Of a stretch of DNA of 64,000 nucleotides, positions 26,428 through 35,596 are shown in pieces; position 1 is the stretch's first letter; the number at the start of each line of letters is the position of its first letter. The stretch spans positions 30,046 through 94,045 of the forward strand of contig DASZSV010000064.1 of assembly GCA_035548495.1 (NCBI GenBank), in the 5' to 3' direction. The stretch is from CAILZL01 sp035548495 (GTDB lineage Bacteria; Pseudomonadota; Gammaproteobacteria; Steroidobacterales; Steroidobacteraceae). A model generated the notes under the pieces. It worked only from the letters and a program-made list of their open reading frames with translations. It made no database searches and was not told where the DNA came from. Position numbers and translations under genes: made by a program.

Positions 26428-27966
26428 TCAGTACGTACCCGAAGCAGCGAACTCTTCGCAGATCTTCTTCAAGGTTGCTTCGTGTTCTTTCAACACGGGC
26501 TTCGCGTTGATGGCGTCCATTTCTTTCTTGAATGCGGTCTTTGCAAAGCCTTGCAACGCAGCTTCGAATGCAACAATCTTGTTGCGATCGACTTTATCCA
26601 TGTAACCGTTATTCACCGAATAAATGGACAACGCCATTTCAGCCACGGACATTGGCGCATACTGCTTTTGCTTCATCAATTCGGTCACGCGCTGACCGCG
26701 CTCCAACTGTTTACGCGTTGCTTCGTCAAGATCGGAAGCAAACTGCGAGAACGCAGCCAGTTCGCGATATTGCGCAAGCGACAGACGAATGCCGCCGCCC
26801 AGACGCTTGATGATGTCCGTTTGCGCCGCGCCACCCACGCGTGACACCGAGATGCCGGCGTTCATTGCGGGACGGATACCGGCGTTGAACAAATCAGATT
26901 CAAGGAAGATTTGTCCGTCGGTAATGGAGATCACGTTAGTCGGCACAAAGGCCGTCACGTCACCCGCCTGTGTTTCAATGATGGGCAGCCCCGTCAATGA
27001 ACCGGTCTTGCCTTTTACACGGCCGTTGGTGGCTTTTTCCACATAGGTTTCGTTCACTCGTGCCGAACGTTCCAACAAACGTGAATGCAAGTAGAACACA
27101 TCACCGGGATAGGCTTCACGGCCTGGCGGACGACGCAGCAACAGAGAGATTTGACGATACGCCCAGGCCTGCTTGGTCAAATCGTCATAGATCACCAGTG
27201 CATCTTCACCCTGATCCATGAAGTATTCGCCCATTGCACAACCTGCATAGGGCGCAAGGTATTGCATGGCGGCCGGTGTGGACGCCGATGCAGCAACGAT
27301 GATGGTGTGTTCCATCGCGCCGTGTTCTTCGAGCTTGCGTACTACGTTGGCAATCGAAGATTGCTTCTGACCAATCGCGACATAGATACACTTAATGCCG
27401 CTGCCTTTCTGATTGATGATGGCGTCAACAGCCAATGCCGTCTTGCCGGTCTGACGATCACCGATGATCAGCTCGCGCTGGCCACGGCCGATGGGCACCA
27501 TCGAGTCAACCGCCTTGTAACCCGTCTGTACGGGCTGGTTCACTGATTTACGATAAATCACGCCGGGTGCAACACGTTCGATCGGCGCCTGACGTGTGGC
27601 CTTGATTGCTCCTTTGCCATCAATGGGATTGCCCAGTGCATCAACCACACGACCGAGCAATGCTTCACCTACCGGCACTTCAAGAATGCGGCCGGTGGTT
27701 TTCACTGTCATGCCTTCGGTGATGTGCTTGTATTCACCCAGCACCACGGCGCCCACGGAGTCACGTTCCAGGTTCAATGCCAGACCAAAGCTGCCGCCGG
27801 GAAACTCCAGCATTTCACCATACTTCACATCAGCGAGACCGTGAATGCGGACGATACCGTCAGTCACGGTGATGACAGTACCAACATTGCGTTCTTCATT
27901 CGCAGCCGCAAACTTGTCGATGCGTGCCTTGATCAGATCGCTGATTTCAGATGCCTTGATGGACAT
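26428..27966 (-). CDS. atpA: F0F1 ATP synthase subunit alpha
   Basis: The protein has 512 residues. The N-terminus MSIKASEISDLIKARIDKF is typical. Walker A GDRQTGKT is at 169-176, and the SRVGGAAQT motif and ALSIYSVNNGY are present. Alpha forms the non-catalytic nucleotide sites of the F1 hexamer. The gene lies in the standard order between atpH and atpG. Confidence 0.98.
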   Translation of the reverse strand: MSIKASEISDLIKARIDKFAAANEERNVGTVITVTDGIVRIHGLADVKYGEMLEFPGGSFGLALNLERDSVGAVVLGEYKHITEGMTVKTTGRILEVPVGEALLGRVVDALGNPIDGKGAIKATRQAPIERVAPGVIYRKSVNQPVQTGYKAVDSMVPIGRGQRELIIGDRQTGKTALAVDAIINQKGSGIKCIYVAIGQKQSSIANVVRKLEEHGAMEHTIIVAASASTPAAMQYLAPYAGCAMGEYFMDQGEDALVIYDDLTKQAWAYRQISLLLRRPPGREAYPGDVFYLHSRLLERSARVNETYVEKATNGRVKGKTGSLTGLPIIETQAGDVTAFVPTNVISITDGQIFLESDLFNAGIRPAMNAGISVSRVGGAAQTDIIKRLGGGIRLSLAQYRELAAFSQFASDLDEATRKQLERGQRVTELMKQKQYAPMSVAEMALSIYSVNNGYMDKVDRNKIVAFEAALQGFAKTAFKKEMDAINAKPVLKEHEATLKKICEEFAASGTY

Positions 27967-28042
27967 TTAAAAATTCCTCATCTTTTAATCGCTCATCAGT
28001 CCAATGAGCAATTCAAACCCATAATTCAGATACAGTATTCAA

Positions 28043-28579
28043 CTATGCGCGCACTTCAGCGGCCAACTGCGCCAATCGTGACTTGACCGAACCATCAATC
28101 ACCAGATCGCCACAACGAATCACCGCACCGCCCAGCAACTCCGGATCAACACTGCAATCCAGTTGCACTTCGCGATTCAGCCGCTTCTTCAATGCACTGG
28201 CGAGCCGTTGTTGCTGCGCTTCATTCAACGGCGCTGCCGATGTAACGCTGACACGTGCACGATTTTCCACATCAGCACGCATGGCTTCATACATCGCTGC
28301 AATTTGCGGCAACAATGCAATGCGGCGATTTGCCGCCAGCGTCGCAACAAAATTGCGTGAGGCGCTGTCGAGTGTGTTACCCGATACATCCGCGATGAGA
28401 TCAACAATCTGTGCTGGAGCGACACGTGGATTGTTAAGCAGCCTCACCACATTCGGATCGGCAGCAATCGCAGCTGCAATGGCCAGTGCATCGGACCACT
28501 GCTTCAGCGCATTGTGCGCATGCGCGTATTCAAACGCGGCGCGCGCATACGGACGGGCGATGGTGGCTTGTTCTGCCAT
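28043..28579 (-). CDS. atpH: F0F1 ATP synthase subunit delta
   Basis: This 178-residue protein starts MAEQATIARPYARAAFEYA, as delta subunits do. It carries the C-terminal VTSAAPLNEAQQQRLASALK and DPELLGGAVIRCGDLVIDGS motifs. Delta joins F1 to the peripheral stalk. It is 76 bases before atpA and 9 bases after atpF. Confidence 0.97.
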   Translation of the reverse strand: MAEQATIARPYARAAFEYAHAHNALKQWSDALAIAAAIAADPNVVRLLNNPRVAPAQIVDLIADVSGNTLDSASRNFVATLAANRRIALLPQIAAMYEAMRADVENRARVSVTSAAPLNEAQQQRLASALKKRLNREVQLDCSVDPELLGGAVIRCGDLVIDGSVKSRLAQLAAEVRA

Positions 28580-28588
28580 GCGAACCTC

Positions 28589-29092
28589 TTATGCCTTGAC
28601 GCCGGATTCGCCCGCACCACTTTCAATGGCGCGAGCCAGTTGCTCGATCAAATCGGCATGCGCCTTGGCGTCGATCTCGCGACCGAGAATGCGGGCGGCA
28701 CCGGCAACGGCCAATGCACCCACTTCGCTGCGCAACTGATCGCGCACCCGGCCTTTTTCCAGCGCAACTTCCTGACGTGCATCGCTCAACAAACGTTGCC
28801 CTTCAGCACTAGCAGTCGTCTTGGCTTCATCGATCATTTCACTGGAACGGCGATTGGCCTGATCCACAATCTTGCCTGCCTGACCGCGCGCCTCCTTGAC
28901 GATTTCCGCAGCCTGTGACTGCGCTTCGGCAAGGCTCTTTTCACCCTTGTCCGCAGCAGCCAGACCATCGGCGATCTTGCGTTGACGTTCTTCAATGGCC
29001 GAATTCAACGGCGGCCATATGAATTTCATGACAACCCAACCGAGGATGATCAGCACCAGCGATTGAATAATGAGCGTTGCTGTTAGATTCAT
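28589..29092 (-). CDS. atpF: F0F1 ATP synthase subunit b
   Basis: The protein has 167 residues. A single N-terminal membrane helix (about 3-25, with FIWPPLNSAIEERQRKIADGL just after it) is followed by a long charged helix rich in Ala, Glu and Lys that dimerises in the peripheral stalk. It is slightly longer than the E. coli subunit, with an acidic, glycine-containing tail. It lies between atpE and atpH. Confidence 0.97.
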   Translation of the reverse strand: MNLTATLIIQSLVLIILGWVVMKFIWPPLNSAIEERQRKIADGLAAADKGEKSLAEAQSQAAEIVKEARGQAGKIVDQANRRSSEMIDEAKTTASAEGQRLLSDARQEVALEKGRVRDQLRSEVGALAVAGAARILGREIDAKAHADLIEQLARAIESGAGESGVKA

Positions 29093-29140
29093 GGGTTATT
29101 TAACACCTGTTCAAGTGTGCTCACCGTGAGTAACAGCACT

Positions 29141-29383
29141 TCAGCCCTTGAACGGACTTGCAACTGCCCACCACAACGCCAGTCCAGTGCCGATGATGAA
29201 TGCGGCATCGATCAGCGCGAGCAGCAGGAATACCTTGGTCTGCAATACGTTCATCAATTCAGGCTGACGTGCAGATGCTTCAATGTACTTGCCGGACATG
29301 AAGCCGATGCCGATACAGGCACCCAATGCACCCAAACCAATGATCAAGCCGCAGGCCAGTGCAACAAACGCAGTAGTGGTCAT
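29141..29383 (-). CDS. atpE: F0F1 ATP synthase subunit c
   Basis: This 80-residue proteolipid has two membrane helices. The polar loop reads SARQPEL, with the conserved Arg-Gln-Pro. Asp59 in ALIDAAFIIG is the ion-carrying carboxylate, and the surrounding residues suggest a proton-type rather than a sodium-type ring. It forms the rotor ring of F0. Confidence 0.98.
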   Translation of the reverse strand: MTTTAFVALACGLIIGLGALGACIGIGFMSGKYIEASARQPELMNVLQTKVFLLLALIDAAFIIGTGLALWWAVASPFKG

Positions 29384-29423
29384 AAATGTTCTCCGTCGAA
29401 CCTAAGTAATGATGATAAAAAGT

Positions 29424-30299
29424 CTAGTGATGCTCGTGAGCGCGCCCGATGTAAACCAGTGTCAGCATCATGAACACATAAGCCTGCAGCAGCACGATCA
29501 GAATGTGGAAAATCGCCCAGATGGTGCCGAACAACAAATGCAGAATTGTTCCAGTCACCGTAGCACTGGCACCGAGTCCTGAAATCAGAAAGAAAATCAG
29601 TTCGCCTGCATACATGTTTCCGTAGAGACGAAAGCCATGCGAAAGCGTAGGTGCAAGATATCCCTCGATTCCGAAAAACAGATTGGCAGCTAACAATAAA
29701 ATTGCAGCAAGCCACGTCAACGGGTTCCAGGTGATCTTGGCAGAACCAAAATGGCCAGCCACAAATTCATGCAGCCAACCACCCAGTCCCTTCACCTTGA
29801 TCCCGTAGTAAGTCGACAGTATCAAGACGCCAAATGCCAGTCCAAGAGTCTCGTTCAAGTCCGCAGTGGGTAACGGACGCAGATACGGAACACCTACAAC
29901 CTTCTCTCCCAACGTGGGCAACCAGTCCACCGGCAACAAATCAACCGCATTCATGATGGTCACCCAGCAGAATACCAGCAACGCAAGTGGCGCAATGTAG
30001 CTTGTGTCACCATGAACCATCGCCTTGGCTTCGCCATTCACCCACTCAACCATCATTTCGACAAATGCCTGAAACTTTCCTGGCACGCCCGGAATCGCTC
30101 GCGCCGCTGCGATACGTAACACAATGAGTACTACCGCAGCACAAACCAATGAGAAGAAAATCGTATCGAGGTGAACAACTGAAAAATCAATCAGCCCGCT
30201 GGGCTCATGATTGGATAAATGGTGCAAATGGTGCGAAATGTAATCGGTCAAGCTCAGAGGAGCTTCGCCGCCTTCATTTGCCATCATTGCGATTCGCAT
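29424..30299 (-). CDS. atpB: F0F1 ATP synthase subunit a
   Basis: This 291-residue multi-pass membrane protein contains the SHGFRLYGNMYAGELIFFLI helix with the essential arginine facing the c-ring. A late helix has IFHILIVLLQAYVFMMLTLVYIG. The N-terminus is long and His-rich (SHHLHHLSNHEP). Its start overlaps the end of atpI by 26 bases, so the two are probably coupled; GGGTG precedes the chosen ATG. Confidence 0.97.
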   Translation of the reverse strand: MRIAMMANEGGEAPLSLTDYISHHLHHLSNHEPSGLIDFSVVHLDTIFFSLVCAAVVLIVLRIAAARAIPGVPGKFQAFVEMMVEWVNGEAKAMVHGDTSYIAPLALLVFCWVTIMNAVDLLPVDWLPTLGEKVVGVPYLRPLPTADLNETLGLAFGVLILSTYYGIKVKGLGGWLHEFVAGHFGSAKITWNPLTWLAAILLLAANLFFGIEGYLAPTLSHGFRLYGNMYAGELIFFLISGLGASATVTGTILHLLFGTIWAIFHILIVLLQAYVFMMLTLVYIGRAHEHH

Positions 30300-30708
30300 G
30301 TTTCACCCGACCCACAAACAAACACAACCAGTAAACAAAAAAACTGCCCATCAAGCCAAGCATGATTGCCAGCGGCGTCAGCCCCGGTGATCGCAATGCA
30401 ATCAGCAACAGTCCGACAACCAGAATCGTTTTGATCAACCAGGTGATCAATACGCTGAACAACGTAGCCGGCCGCGTAATCTGCACACTGTGCTTGACCA
30501 TCACCAGCATGACATACGCAATTCCGAGCAACCCGATACCCGATCCCGCCAGCATCGACCATGCCGCGCGGCGGTTCACCAGCAATAATGCCAGCACACT
30601 GCCCGCCAGCAACCAGGCAAATTGCCATGCCAGCACTCTCGAAGCATGCTGGACTGGTGTCAGCCTGACGGCTTCGCTTTCACGTACTTCCGGCGGCAAC
30701 GACATCAT
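30274..30708 (-). CDS. atpI: ATP synthase subunit I
   Basis: This 144-residue protein has four predicted membrane helices (about 25-45, 50-72, 87-106 and 112-134) and is the first gene of the atp operon. AtpI helps assemble the c-ring and is poorly conserved. The call rests on position, size, helix pattern and a VNRRAAWSMLAGSGIGLLG segment like other AtpI proteins. Confidence 0.88.
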   Translation of the reverse strand: MMSLPPEVRESEAVRLTPVQHASRVLAWQFAWLLAGSVLALLLVNRRAAWSMLAGSGIGLLGIAYVMLVMVKHSVQITRPATLFSVLITWLIKTILVVGLLLIALRSPGLTPLAIMLGLMGSFFVYWLCLFVGRVKHANRNDGK

Positions 30709-30829
30709 GACTACAGAACAACCTGAAACCCTGAGGACAATAAAAAACCAGCACGCGATGCGGCCGGTCTTAAGTCAGCCGGAATTCAGGCTGAGGTTGC
30801 GGCAAGTCACCTTCCCGCAAAGCCCGCGA

Positions 30830-30858
30830 ATTATAAGGAGTGTTTTTCGGGGCGGCAA
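30830..30858 (-). promoter_or_regulatory. Sigma-70 promoter of the atp operon
   Basis: On the minus strand TTGCCG (30853-30858) and a perfect TATAAT (30830-30835) are separated by exactly 17 bases. The predicted start is at about 30823, giving a leader of about 115 bases before atpI. The -10 is followed by TCGCGGG. Confidence 0.75.
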
Positions 30859-31447
30859 GAAATCTGCACCAAAGTGGCGTGATATTTGTCAAGTTGCGGG
30901 CATCCCGGCGTCATTTAATCCGGGTAAATTGATTTTGTTGCGGCGTGTGTTCGCAGCATTGGCAGCACTTGAATTGCAACTACCAGAACCCGCTTGGGTC
31001 TGGGTGGTTTGCGTCAACAGATTCCCTGTCTACGTGATAACTACCTTTTGGCTTCGACTTGGGCATTGAGCAGTTTCCATGTCAATACCACAGCCTTCCT
31101 CTTGCCATGGGCGCCAATACGAATGTCCTTGACCCGCACCTGCGCACGTTACCAGTACAAACCACCCAGACCAAAACAGGTTCTCGGTGTGCTTCCCGGC
31201 CTCCTGCTCTGGCGCCAGCACGATGACGACATCCTCGCTGGACGGTGCACAGTGTCGCTGAAGCGAACCGGCGCGAGCGGCGGATTAATTGGGTAATTGC
31301 ACAGAAATAAGCGGGACGGTCTTGATCCATTGCATTGTCGTGGCCAGATTCGCGGCTGCGATAAGGAGGCATCCTCTTCGCATCGAGCGCTGCTGTTGTA
31401 GCATGCCGGAACTGCAACACACCCTGCATGCTTCAGCGAATTCACAC
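30859..31447. other. Intergenic region between atp promoter and GST-like gene, no supported gene
   Basis: About 590 bases in which no frame shows a recognisable family, a good ribosome-binding site or a signal peptide. Short frames on both strands (for example 31030-31221 minus) look like chance openings. AAGGAGG at 31364-31370 (within GATAAGGAGGCATCC) resembles a Shine-Dalgarno sequence, but the reading frames nearby are short. The region may hold a decayed gene. Confidence 0.4.
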
Positions 31448-32056
31448 ATGTCTGCAACCCTCATCATCGGCCGATCAAGTTCGCACTTCACGCGCATCGT
31501 GCGCATTTTTGCGATCGAGATGGACATTGATCATGCGTTTCAGATTGTTCGCGACCTCACTTCAAACGATGTTGTGAACTATGCCGGCAATCCGGCGCTG
31601 AAAGTGCCGGTGTTGCAGAACACGCGTGGCTCCTGGTTCGGCGCATTGCCGATATGCAGGGAATTGCAGCGTCAATCATCTCGCTCATTGAACATTCTGT
31701 GGCCGGAACAGTGTCGCGACAGCGTGCAAAGCAACGCTCAGGAACTGGTATTGCAGGCGATGGCAACGGAAGTGAATTTGATCATGGCCAATTTGTCCGG
31801 CAACACGTTGGCCACGTCATCCAAACTGCAAACCAGTCTGCGCGCCATGATGTCGTGGCTGGATGAGCATTCAACAGACGCATTGACGTTGCCGCCACAC
31901 GATCTCAGCTTTTTTGAAATCAGTTTGTTCTGCCTGCTGGAACATCTGGAATTTCGCCAGATACTGGATGTCAGCGGTTATGTGCAGCTCATGACATTTC
32001 GCCAGCAGTACGCACAACGCGCGGCCTGCATGGCAACGGCATTCAAATATGATTAG
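31448..32056 (+). CDS. Glutathione S-transferase-like protein
   Basis: The protein has 202 residues. It begins MSATLIIGRSSSHFTRIVRI and shows a thioredoxin-like N-terminal domain with NPALKVPVLQ, where the cis-proline of the glutathione site would lie. A helical C-terminal domain follows, with SFFEISLFCLLEHLEFR. ATG 31448 is chosen because the GST fold starts there; the frame extends upstream only as random sequence. The substrate is unknown. It is convergent with parB. Confidence 0.72.
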   Translation: MSATLIIGRSSSHFTRIVRIFAIEMDIDHAFQIVRDLTSNDVVNYAGNPALKVPVLQNTRGSWFGALPICRELQRQSSRSLNILWPEQCRDSVQSNAQELVLQAMATEVNLIMANLSGNTLATSSKLQTSLRAMMSWLDEHSTDALTLPPHDLSFFEISLFCLLEHLEFRQILDVSGYVQLMTFRQQYAQRAACMATAFKYD

Positions 32057-32073
32057 CGCCAGCAGTCATTCAA

Positions 32074-32982
32074 TTATTTGATGTGGCCGAGGATGCCATC
32101 CAGTTCATCAAGACTGTTATAGCTGATCACCAGCTTGCCGTTGCCCTTGGCCGAATGCTGAACCTGCACTTTGGCGCCCAGTTTCTCGGCAAGATCGGCT
32201 TCAAGTTTTTTTACATTGGGATCGGCTTTGTGTGTGGCACCTGCGGGCTGTGATTCTTCGTGCAATACACGTTTGACCAATGCTTCCGTTTCACGCACCG
32301 ACAACCCCTTGCTGGCGACCTGTGTTGCCACTGAGGTTTGACGGTGTGCGGGCAATGACAGCAATGCGCGTGCATGACCCATTTCCAGCTCGCGATGTTC
32401 AACCATGCGCTTCACTTCATCCGTCAATTCCAGCAAACGCAACAAGTTGGAGACCGCAGCCCGTGAACGCCCTACTGCTTCGGCCGCGTCCTGATGCGTC
32501 ATGCTGAATTCCTGGATCAGGCGATCCAGCGCCATGGCTTCTTCCAAAGGATTGAGATCTTCGCGCTGAATGTTTTCAATCAGCGCCATGGCCACCGCAG
32601 CGTCGTCGGGAATATGGCGCACCACCGCCGGAATTTCGTGCAATCCCGCCAGTTGTGCCGCGCGCCAACGCCGCTCGCCTGCGATGATTTCGTAATGCGT
32701 CGGTTGTCCGGGTGTTATCTGCAGGGGGCGGACAACGATGGGTTGAATGACGCCTTGCGCCCGGATCGAATCTGCCAGTTCCTGCAAGGTTTCCTGGCGC
32801 ATGTCGATGCGCGGCTGATACTTGCCGCGCTGGAGCAGATCAATGGGCAGCTTGGTCAGTTGTTGATCCGCGGCCCTTGCGGACATGGCCGCATCACCGG
32901 CCACATCTGCGGCATGTGATGTTGCGGGCTGTCCAAGCAAGGCGCCGAGACCGCGTCCCAAGGTAGGTCGTTTGTTAACCAT
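32074..32982 (-). CDS. parB: Chromosome-partitioning protein ParB
   Basis: The protein has 302 residues. It starts MVNKRPTLGRGLGALLG. The ParB/Srx-type CTPase domain has PLQITPGQPTHYEIIAGERR with the GERRWRA motif, and NIQREDLNPLEEA. The helix-turn-helix region (MTHQDAAEAVGRSRAAVSN) binds parS, and a C-terminal dimerisation domain follows. ParB loads and segregates the origin region. It is 49 bases downstream of parA. No perfect parS site was noticed in the window. Confidence 0.96.
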   Translation of the reverse strand: MVNKRPTLGRGLGALLGQPATSHAADVAGDAAMSARAADQQLTKLPIDLLQRGKYQPRIDMRQETLQELADSIRAQGVIQPIVVRPLQITPGQPTHYEIIAGERRWRAAQLAGLHEIPAVVRHIPDDAAVAMALIENIQREDLNPLEEAMALDRLIQEFSMTHQDAAEAVGRSRAAVSNLLRLLELTDEVKRMVEHRELEMGHARALLSLPAHRQTSVATQVASKGLSVRETEALVKRVLHEESQPAGATHKADPNVKKLEADLAEKLGAKVQVQHSAKGNGKLVISYNSLDELDGILGHIK

Positions 32983-33031
32983 GATATGAATGCCTTCAAC
33001 CGGGACCCGCGAGTTTAGTGGATGGGCACCA

Positions 33032-33847
33032 TCAAATCATCTGCGGAATGTTGCCAGCGGGCACGTCCGCAAACTCATGCGGCGCTTCTTCGCGGCGGAT
33101 CATCTCGCCAACCAGCGCCAGATATGACAATGCCCCGCGTGATTCCTTGTCGTATACCAGCACCGGCTTGCCGAAACTGGGCGCTTCTGCAAGACGGATG
33201 TTGCGCGGAATGATGGTGCGAAACACCTTGTCACCAAAGTGTTCGATCAACTGACTCGATACTTCGCTGGCCAGATTATTGCGCGGATCGTACATGGTGC
33301 GCAGGATGCCTTCGATCTGCAGTTGCGGATTGCTGGAAGCCTTGATTTGCTCGATGGTATCCACCAGTGCCGACAAACCTTCCAGTGCATAGTATTCACA
33401 CTGCATGGGAATCAGCACCGAATCCGCCGCCACCAGTGCATTCACCGTCAGCATGTTCAACGACGGCGGACAATCAATCAGCACGATGTCATACAAGCGC
33501 CGCACCGTGGCCAATGCATTTTTCAACCGTGATTCACCGCCGGGCTTTGCGGTGAGATCGACTTCGGCCGCAACGAGATCCTGATTCGCAGGCAGCAAGG
33601 TGAAATCGCTGTGTTCAACCGGAACCAGCGCTGCGGTGATGTCGCTTTCGCCAAGCAACACTTCGGTGGTCGAATGTGCCAATGCACGTTTGTCCACACC
33701 GCAACCCATGGTGGCATTGCCTTGCGGATCAATATCCACCAGCAACACGCGCCGCTTGGTCGCAGCCAGCGACGCGGCAAGATTGACGCTGGTGGTAGTC
33801 TTGCCGACTCCACCTTTCTGGTTGGCAATGGCGATTACACGGTTCAT
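33032..33847 (-). CDS. parA: Chromosome-partitioning ATPase ParA
   Basis: This 271-residue P-loop ATPase has the deviant Walker A KGGVGKTTTSVNLAASLA at the N-terminus, DIDPQGNATMGCG and IDCPPSLNMLTVNAL. It works with ParB in chromosome segregation. The order rsmG-parA-parB is standard near gammaproteobacterial origins. Confidence 0.97.
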   Translation of the reverse strand: MNRVIAIANQKGGVGKTTTSVNLAASLAATKRRVLLVDIDPQGNATMGCGVDKRALAHSTTEVLLGESDITAALVPVEHSDFTLLPANQDLVAAEVDLTAKPGGESRLKNALATVRRLYDIVLIDCPPSLNMLTVNALVAADSVLIPMQCEYYALEGLSALVDTIEQIKASSNPQLQIEGILRTMYDPRNNLASEVSSQLIEHFGDKVFRTIIPRNIRLAEAPSFGKPVLVYDKESRGALSYLALVGEMIRREEAPHEFADVPAGNIPQMI

Positions 33848-33890
33848 GGGGTGCGGATCATAACCAAGTCGGCCCGAAGAAAACTGGTTT

Positions 33891-34529
33891 TCATTTCTTG
33901 CCCGTTTTTACTACGGCCGAGAGTTCCACAAGATGCCGCTGTTCGTCCAGCCCGTCGATTTGAATTGCATGCACTGCAACAATCTGCCATCCGGCGGGAA
34001 CTGATTTGAGTTCATCCTCCGGATAGCGGCCCTTCATGGCCAGCAATCTGCCACCCGGCGCGCATAAATGGCCGGACCACCGCACAAAATTTTCCAGCGA
34101 ACTTAATGCTCTGGATACGATGCAATCGAACTTATGCTGCGGCTTGTACAGCTCAGCGCGCACATGCACCACCTGAACATTGCTCAATTTCATCGTCTGT
34201 GCGGCATGGTGTACAAAACGCAATTTCTTGTTGATGGAATCAATCAAGGTGAATTGCCGCTCTGGATTGACCAAGGCCAGCGGCAATCCCGGAAAGCCGG
34301 CGCCGGTACCGACATCAGCAATGAATTTGCCGCGCAAATAAGGCTGAATGGAAAAACTGTCCAGCAGATGCTTGAGCACTTGTTGTTGCGGATCACGAAT
34401 GGCCGTGAGATTGACGCGCTGGTTCCATTCATTGAGTTCATGCAGCAACACTTCACACGCGTGCAAGTGTGCCTCAGTTAATTCAAGCCCGAACGGTTGC
34501 ACGCCACGCCGCAGGAATTCAGCATCCAT
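33891..34529 (-). CDS. rsmG: 16S rRNA (guanine527-N7)-methyltransferase
   Basis: The protein has 212 residues. The SAM-binding motif VGTGAGFPGLPLAL is diagnostic of RsmG/GidB. NEWNQRVNLTAIRDPQ and the C-terminal catalytic region also match. The usual partner mnmG (gidA) does not precede it; an AcuI-type reductase gene lies there, with a gap of 8 bases. Confidence 0.96.
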   Translation of the reverse strand: MDAEFLRRGVQPFGLELTEAHLHACEVLLHELNEWNQRVNLTAIRDPQQQVLKHLLDSFSIQPYLRGKFIADVGTGAGFPGLPLALVNPERQFTLIDSINKKLRFVHHAAQTMKLSNVQVVHVRAELYKPQHKFDCIVSRALSSLENFVRWSGHLCAPGGRLLAMKGRYPEDELKSVPAGWQIVAVHAIQIDGLDEQRHLVELSAVVKTGKK

Positions 34530-34537
34530 GATGAAGT

Positions 34538-35527
34538 TCAGCCGGAGATCCGCACCACGGTGCGGCCATGTGTTTCGTTGCGAAGATATTCAGGCATGAT
34601 GCCCGTCAGTTCACCGAATCCGACGACACGCGTGCGGATTTGTTCCAGTTTGCCGGGCTTCAGATCGCCGGCAATGCGCTGCCACACCTGCTCGCGCAAG
34701 GCACGCGGCGTCGCTGCCGAATTGATGCCGAGCAGATTCACTCCACGCAGAATGAATGGCATGACCGACAGACGCAATTCACTGCCACCCGTCAGACCAA
34801 TGCTGGCAACACTGCCCTGATGGCGCAAAGAACGGATCAACCACGACAACAACTCTCCACCGACGTTGTCGATGGCGCCAGCAATGCGTGTTTTTTCCAG
34901 CGGAGCGCCGCTCATGTGCAATGCACTGCGCAGGACAATCTGCGTAGCGCCCAGTGATGTCAAATAGTCACGCTGTGATTCACGTCCAGTGATGGCAGTG
35001 ACTTCATAGCCGCGCGCAGCAAGCATGTTGATGGCAATGCTGCCAACGCCACCACTTGCGCCACTTACCATCACCTCGCCCTGTCCAGGTTGCAGCCCAT
35101 TGTGTTCCAGACGATGAATGGCCAGCGCGGCAGTGAAGCCTGCCGTGCCCAAGGTCATCGCGTCGAGCACCGTCAATCCATCAGGCAATGGAACGACCGC
35201 AGCAGCAGGCACGCGCGCGAATTCTGCATAGCCACCGTCCAGTGTTTCACTGAGACCACATCCAGTAACCAGCACGGGCTGGCCTTGTTTGAACTCCATG
35301 ACCTCAGACGTTTCAACGATTCCTGCCAGATCAATGCCGGCATTGAGCGGAAAGCGCCGCAAAATTTTTCCGGCGCCAGTCACTGCCAGTGCGTCCTTGT
35401 AATTGATGCTGGAATACTGCACGCGGATCAGCACCTCGCCAGGCGTCAACTCATCGACCGCCATCGACTGATATTGCGCCTGCGTACCCGCATTGTGCTG
35501 GTGAATTCTCAGAGCGTGGAAGCGCAT
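34538..35527 (-). CDS. acuI: AcuI/YhdH-type NADPH-dependent acryloyl-CoA reductase (zinc-free MDR family)
   Basis: This 329-residue medium-chain dehydrogenase/reductase without the structural zinc has INYKDALAVTGAGKILRRFP, GIDLAGIVE and a MVSGASGGVGSIAINMLAARG nucleotide-binding motif. It also has the YhdH-like SVASIGLTGG and a LLGINS segment. YhdH/AcuI enzymes reduce acryloyl-CoA to propionyl-CoA; quinone reductase activity has also been proposed. It occupies the place usually taken by mnmG beside rsmG and may be co-transcribed with it. Confidence 0.87.
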   Translation of the reverse strand: MRFHALRIHQHNAGTQAQYQSMAVDELTPGEVLIRVQYSSINYKDALAVTGAGKILRRFPLNAGIDLAGIVETSEVMEFKQGQPVLVTGCGLSETLDGGYAEFARVPAAAVVPLPDGLTVLDAMTLGTAGFTAALAIHRLEHNGLQPGQGEVMVSGASGGVGSIAINMLAARGYEVTAITGRESQRDYLTSLGATQIVLRSALHMSGAPLEKTRIAGAIDNVGGELLSWLIRSLRHQGSVASIGLTGGSELRLSVMPFILRGVNLLGINSAATPRALREQVWQRIAGDLKPGKLEQIRTRVVGFGELTGIMPEYLRNETHGRTVVRISG

Positions 35528-35545
35528 GATTCAGAATCTGCGTTA

Positions 35546-35573
35546 AACAAAAAAGGCCGGTTGTCCGGCCTTT
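35546..35573 (-). terminator. Rho-independent terminator after the cytochrome c4 gene
   Basis: A 9-bp stem AAAGGCCGG-acaa-CCGGCCTTT is followed on the minus strand by further T residues (TTTTTTGTTT). It starts 24 bases after the cytochrome stop and insulates the downstream acuI gene. Confidence 0.85.
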
Positions 35574-35596
35574 ATAGGTGATTCGCCAGTGTTGCG

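Noticed and set aside
31030..31429. Several open frames between the atp promoter and the GST-like gene
   Set aside because: None has a convincing start or recognisable motif on either strand.
32000..34600. Search for a parS site near parAB
   Set aside because: No full GTTTCACGTGAAAC-like palindrome was found; only partial matches are present.
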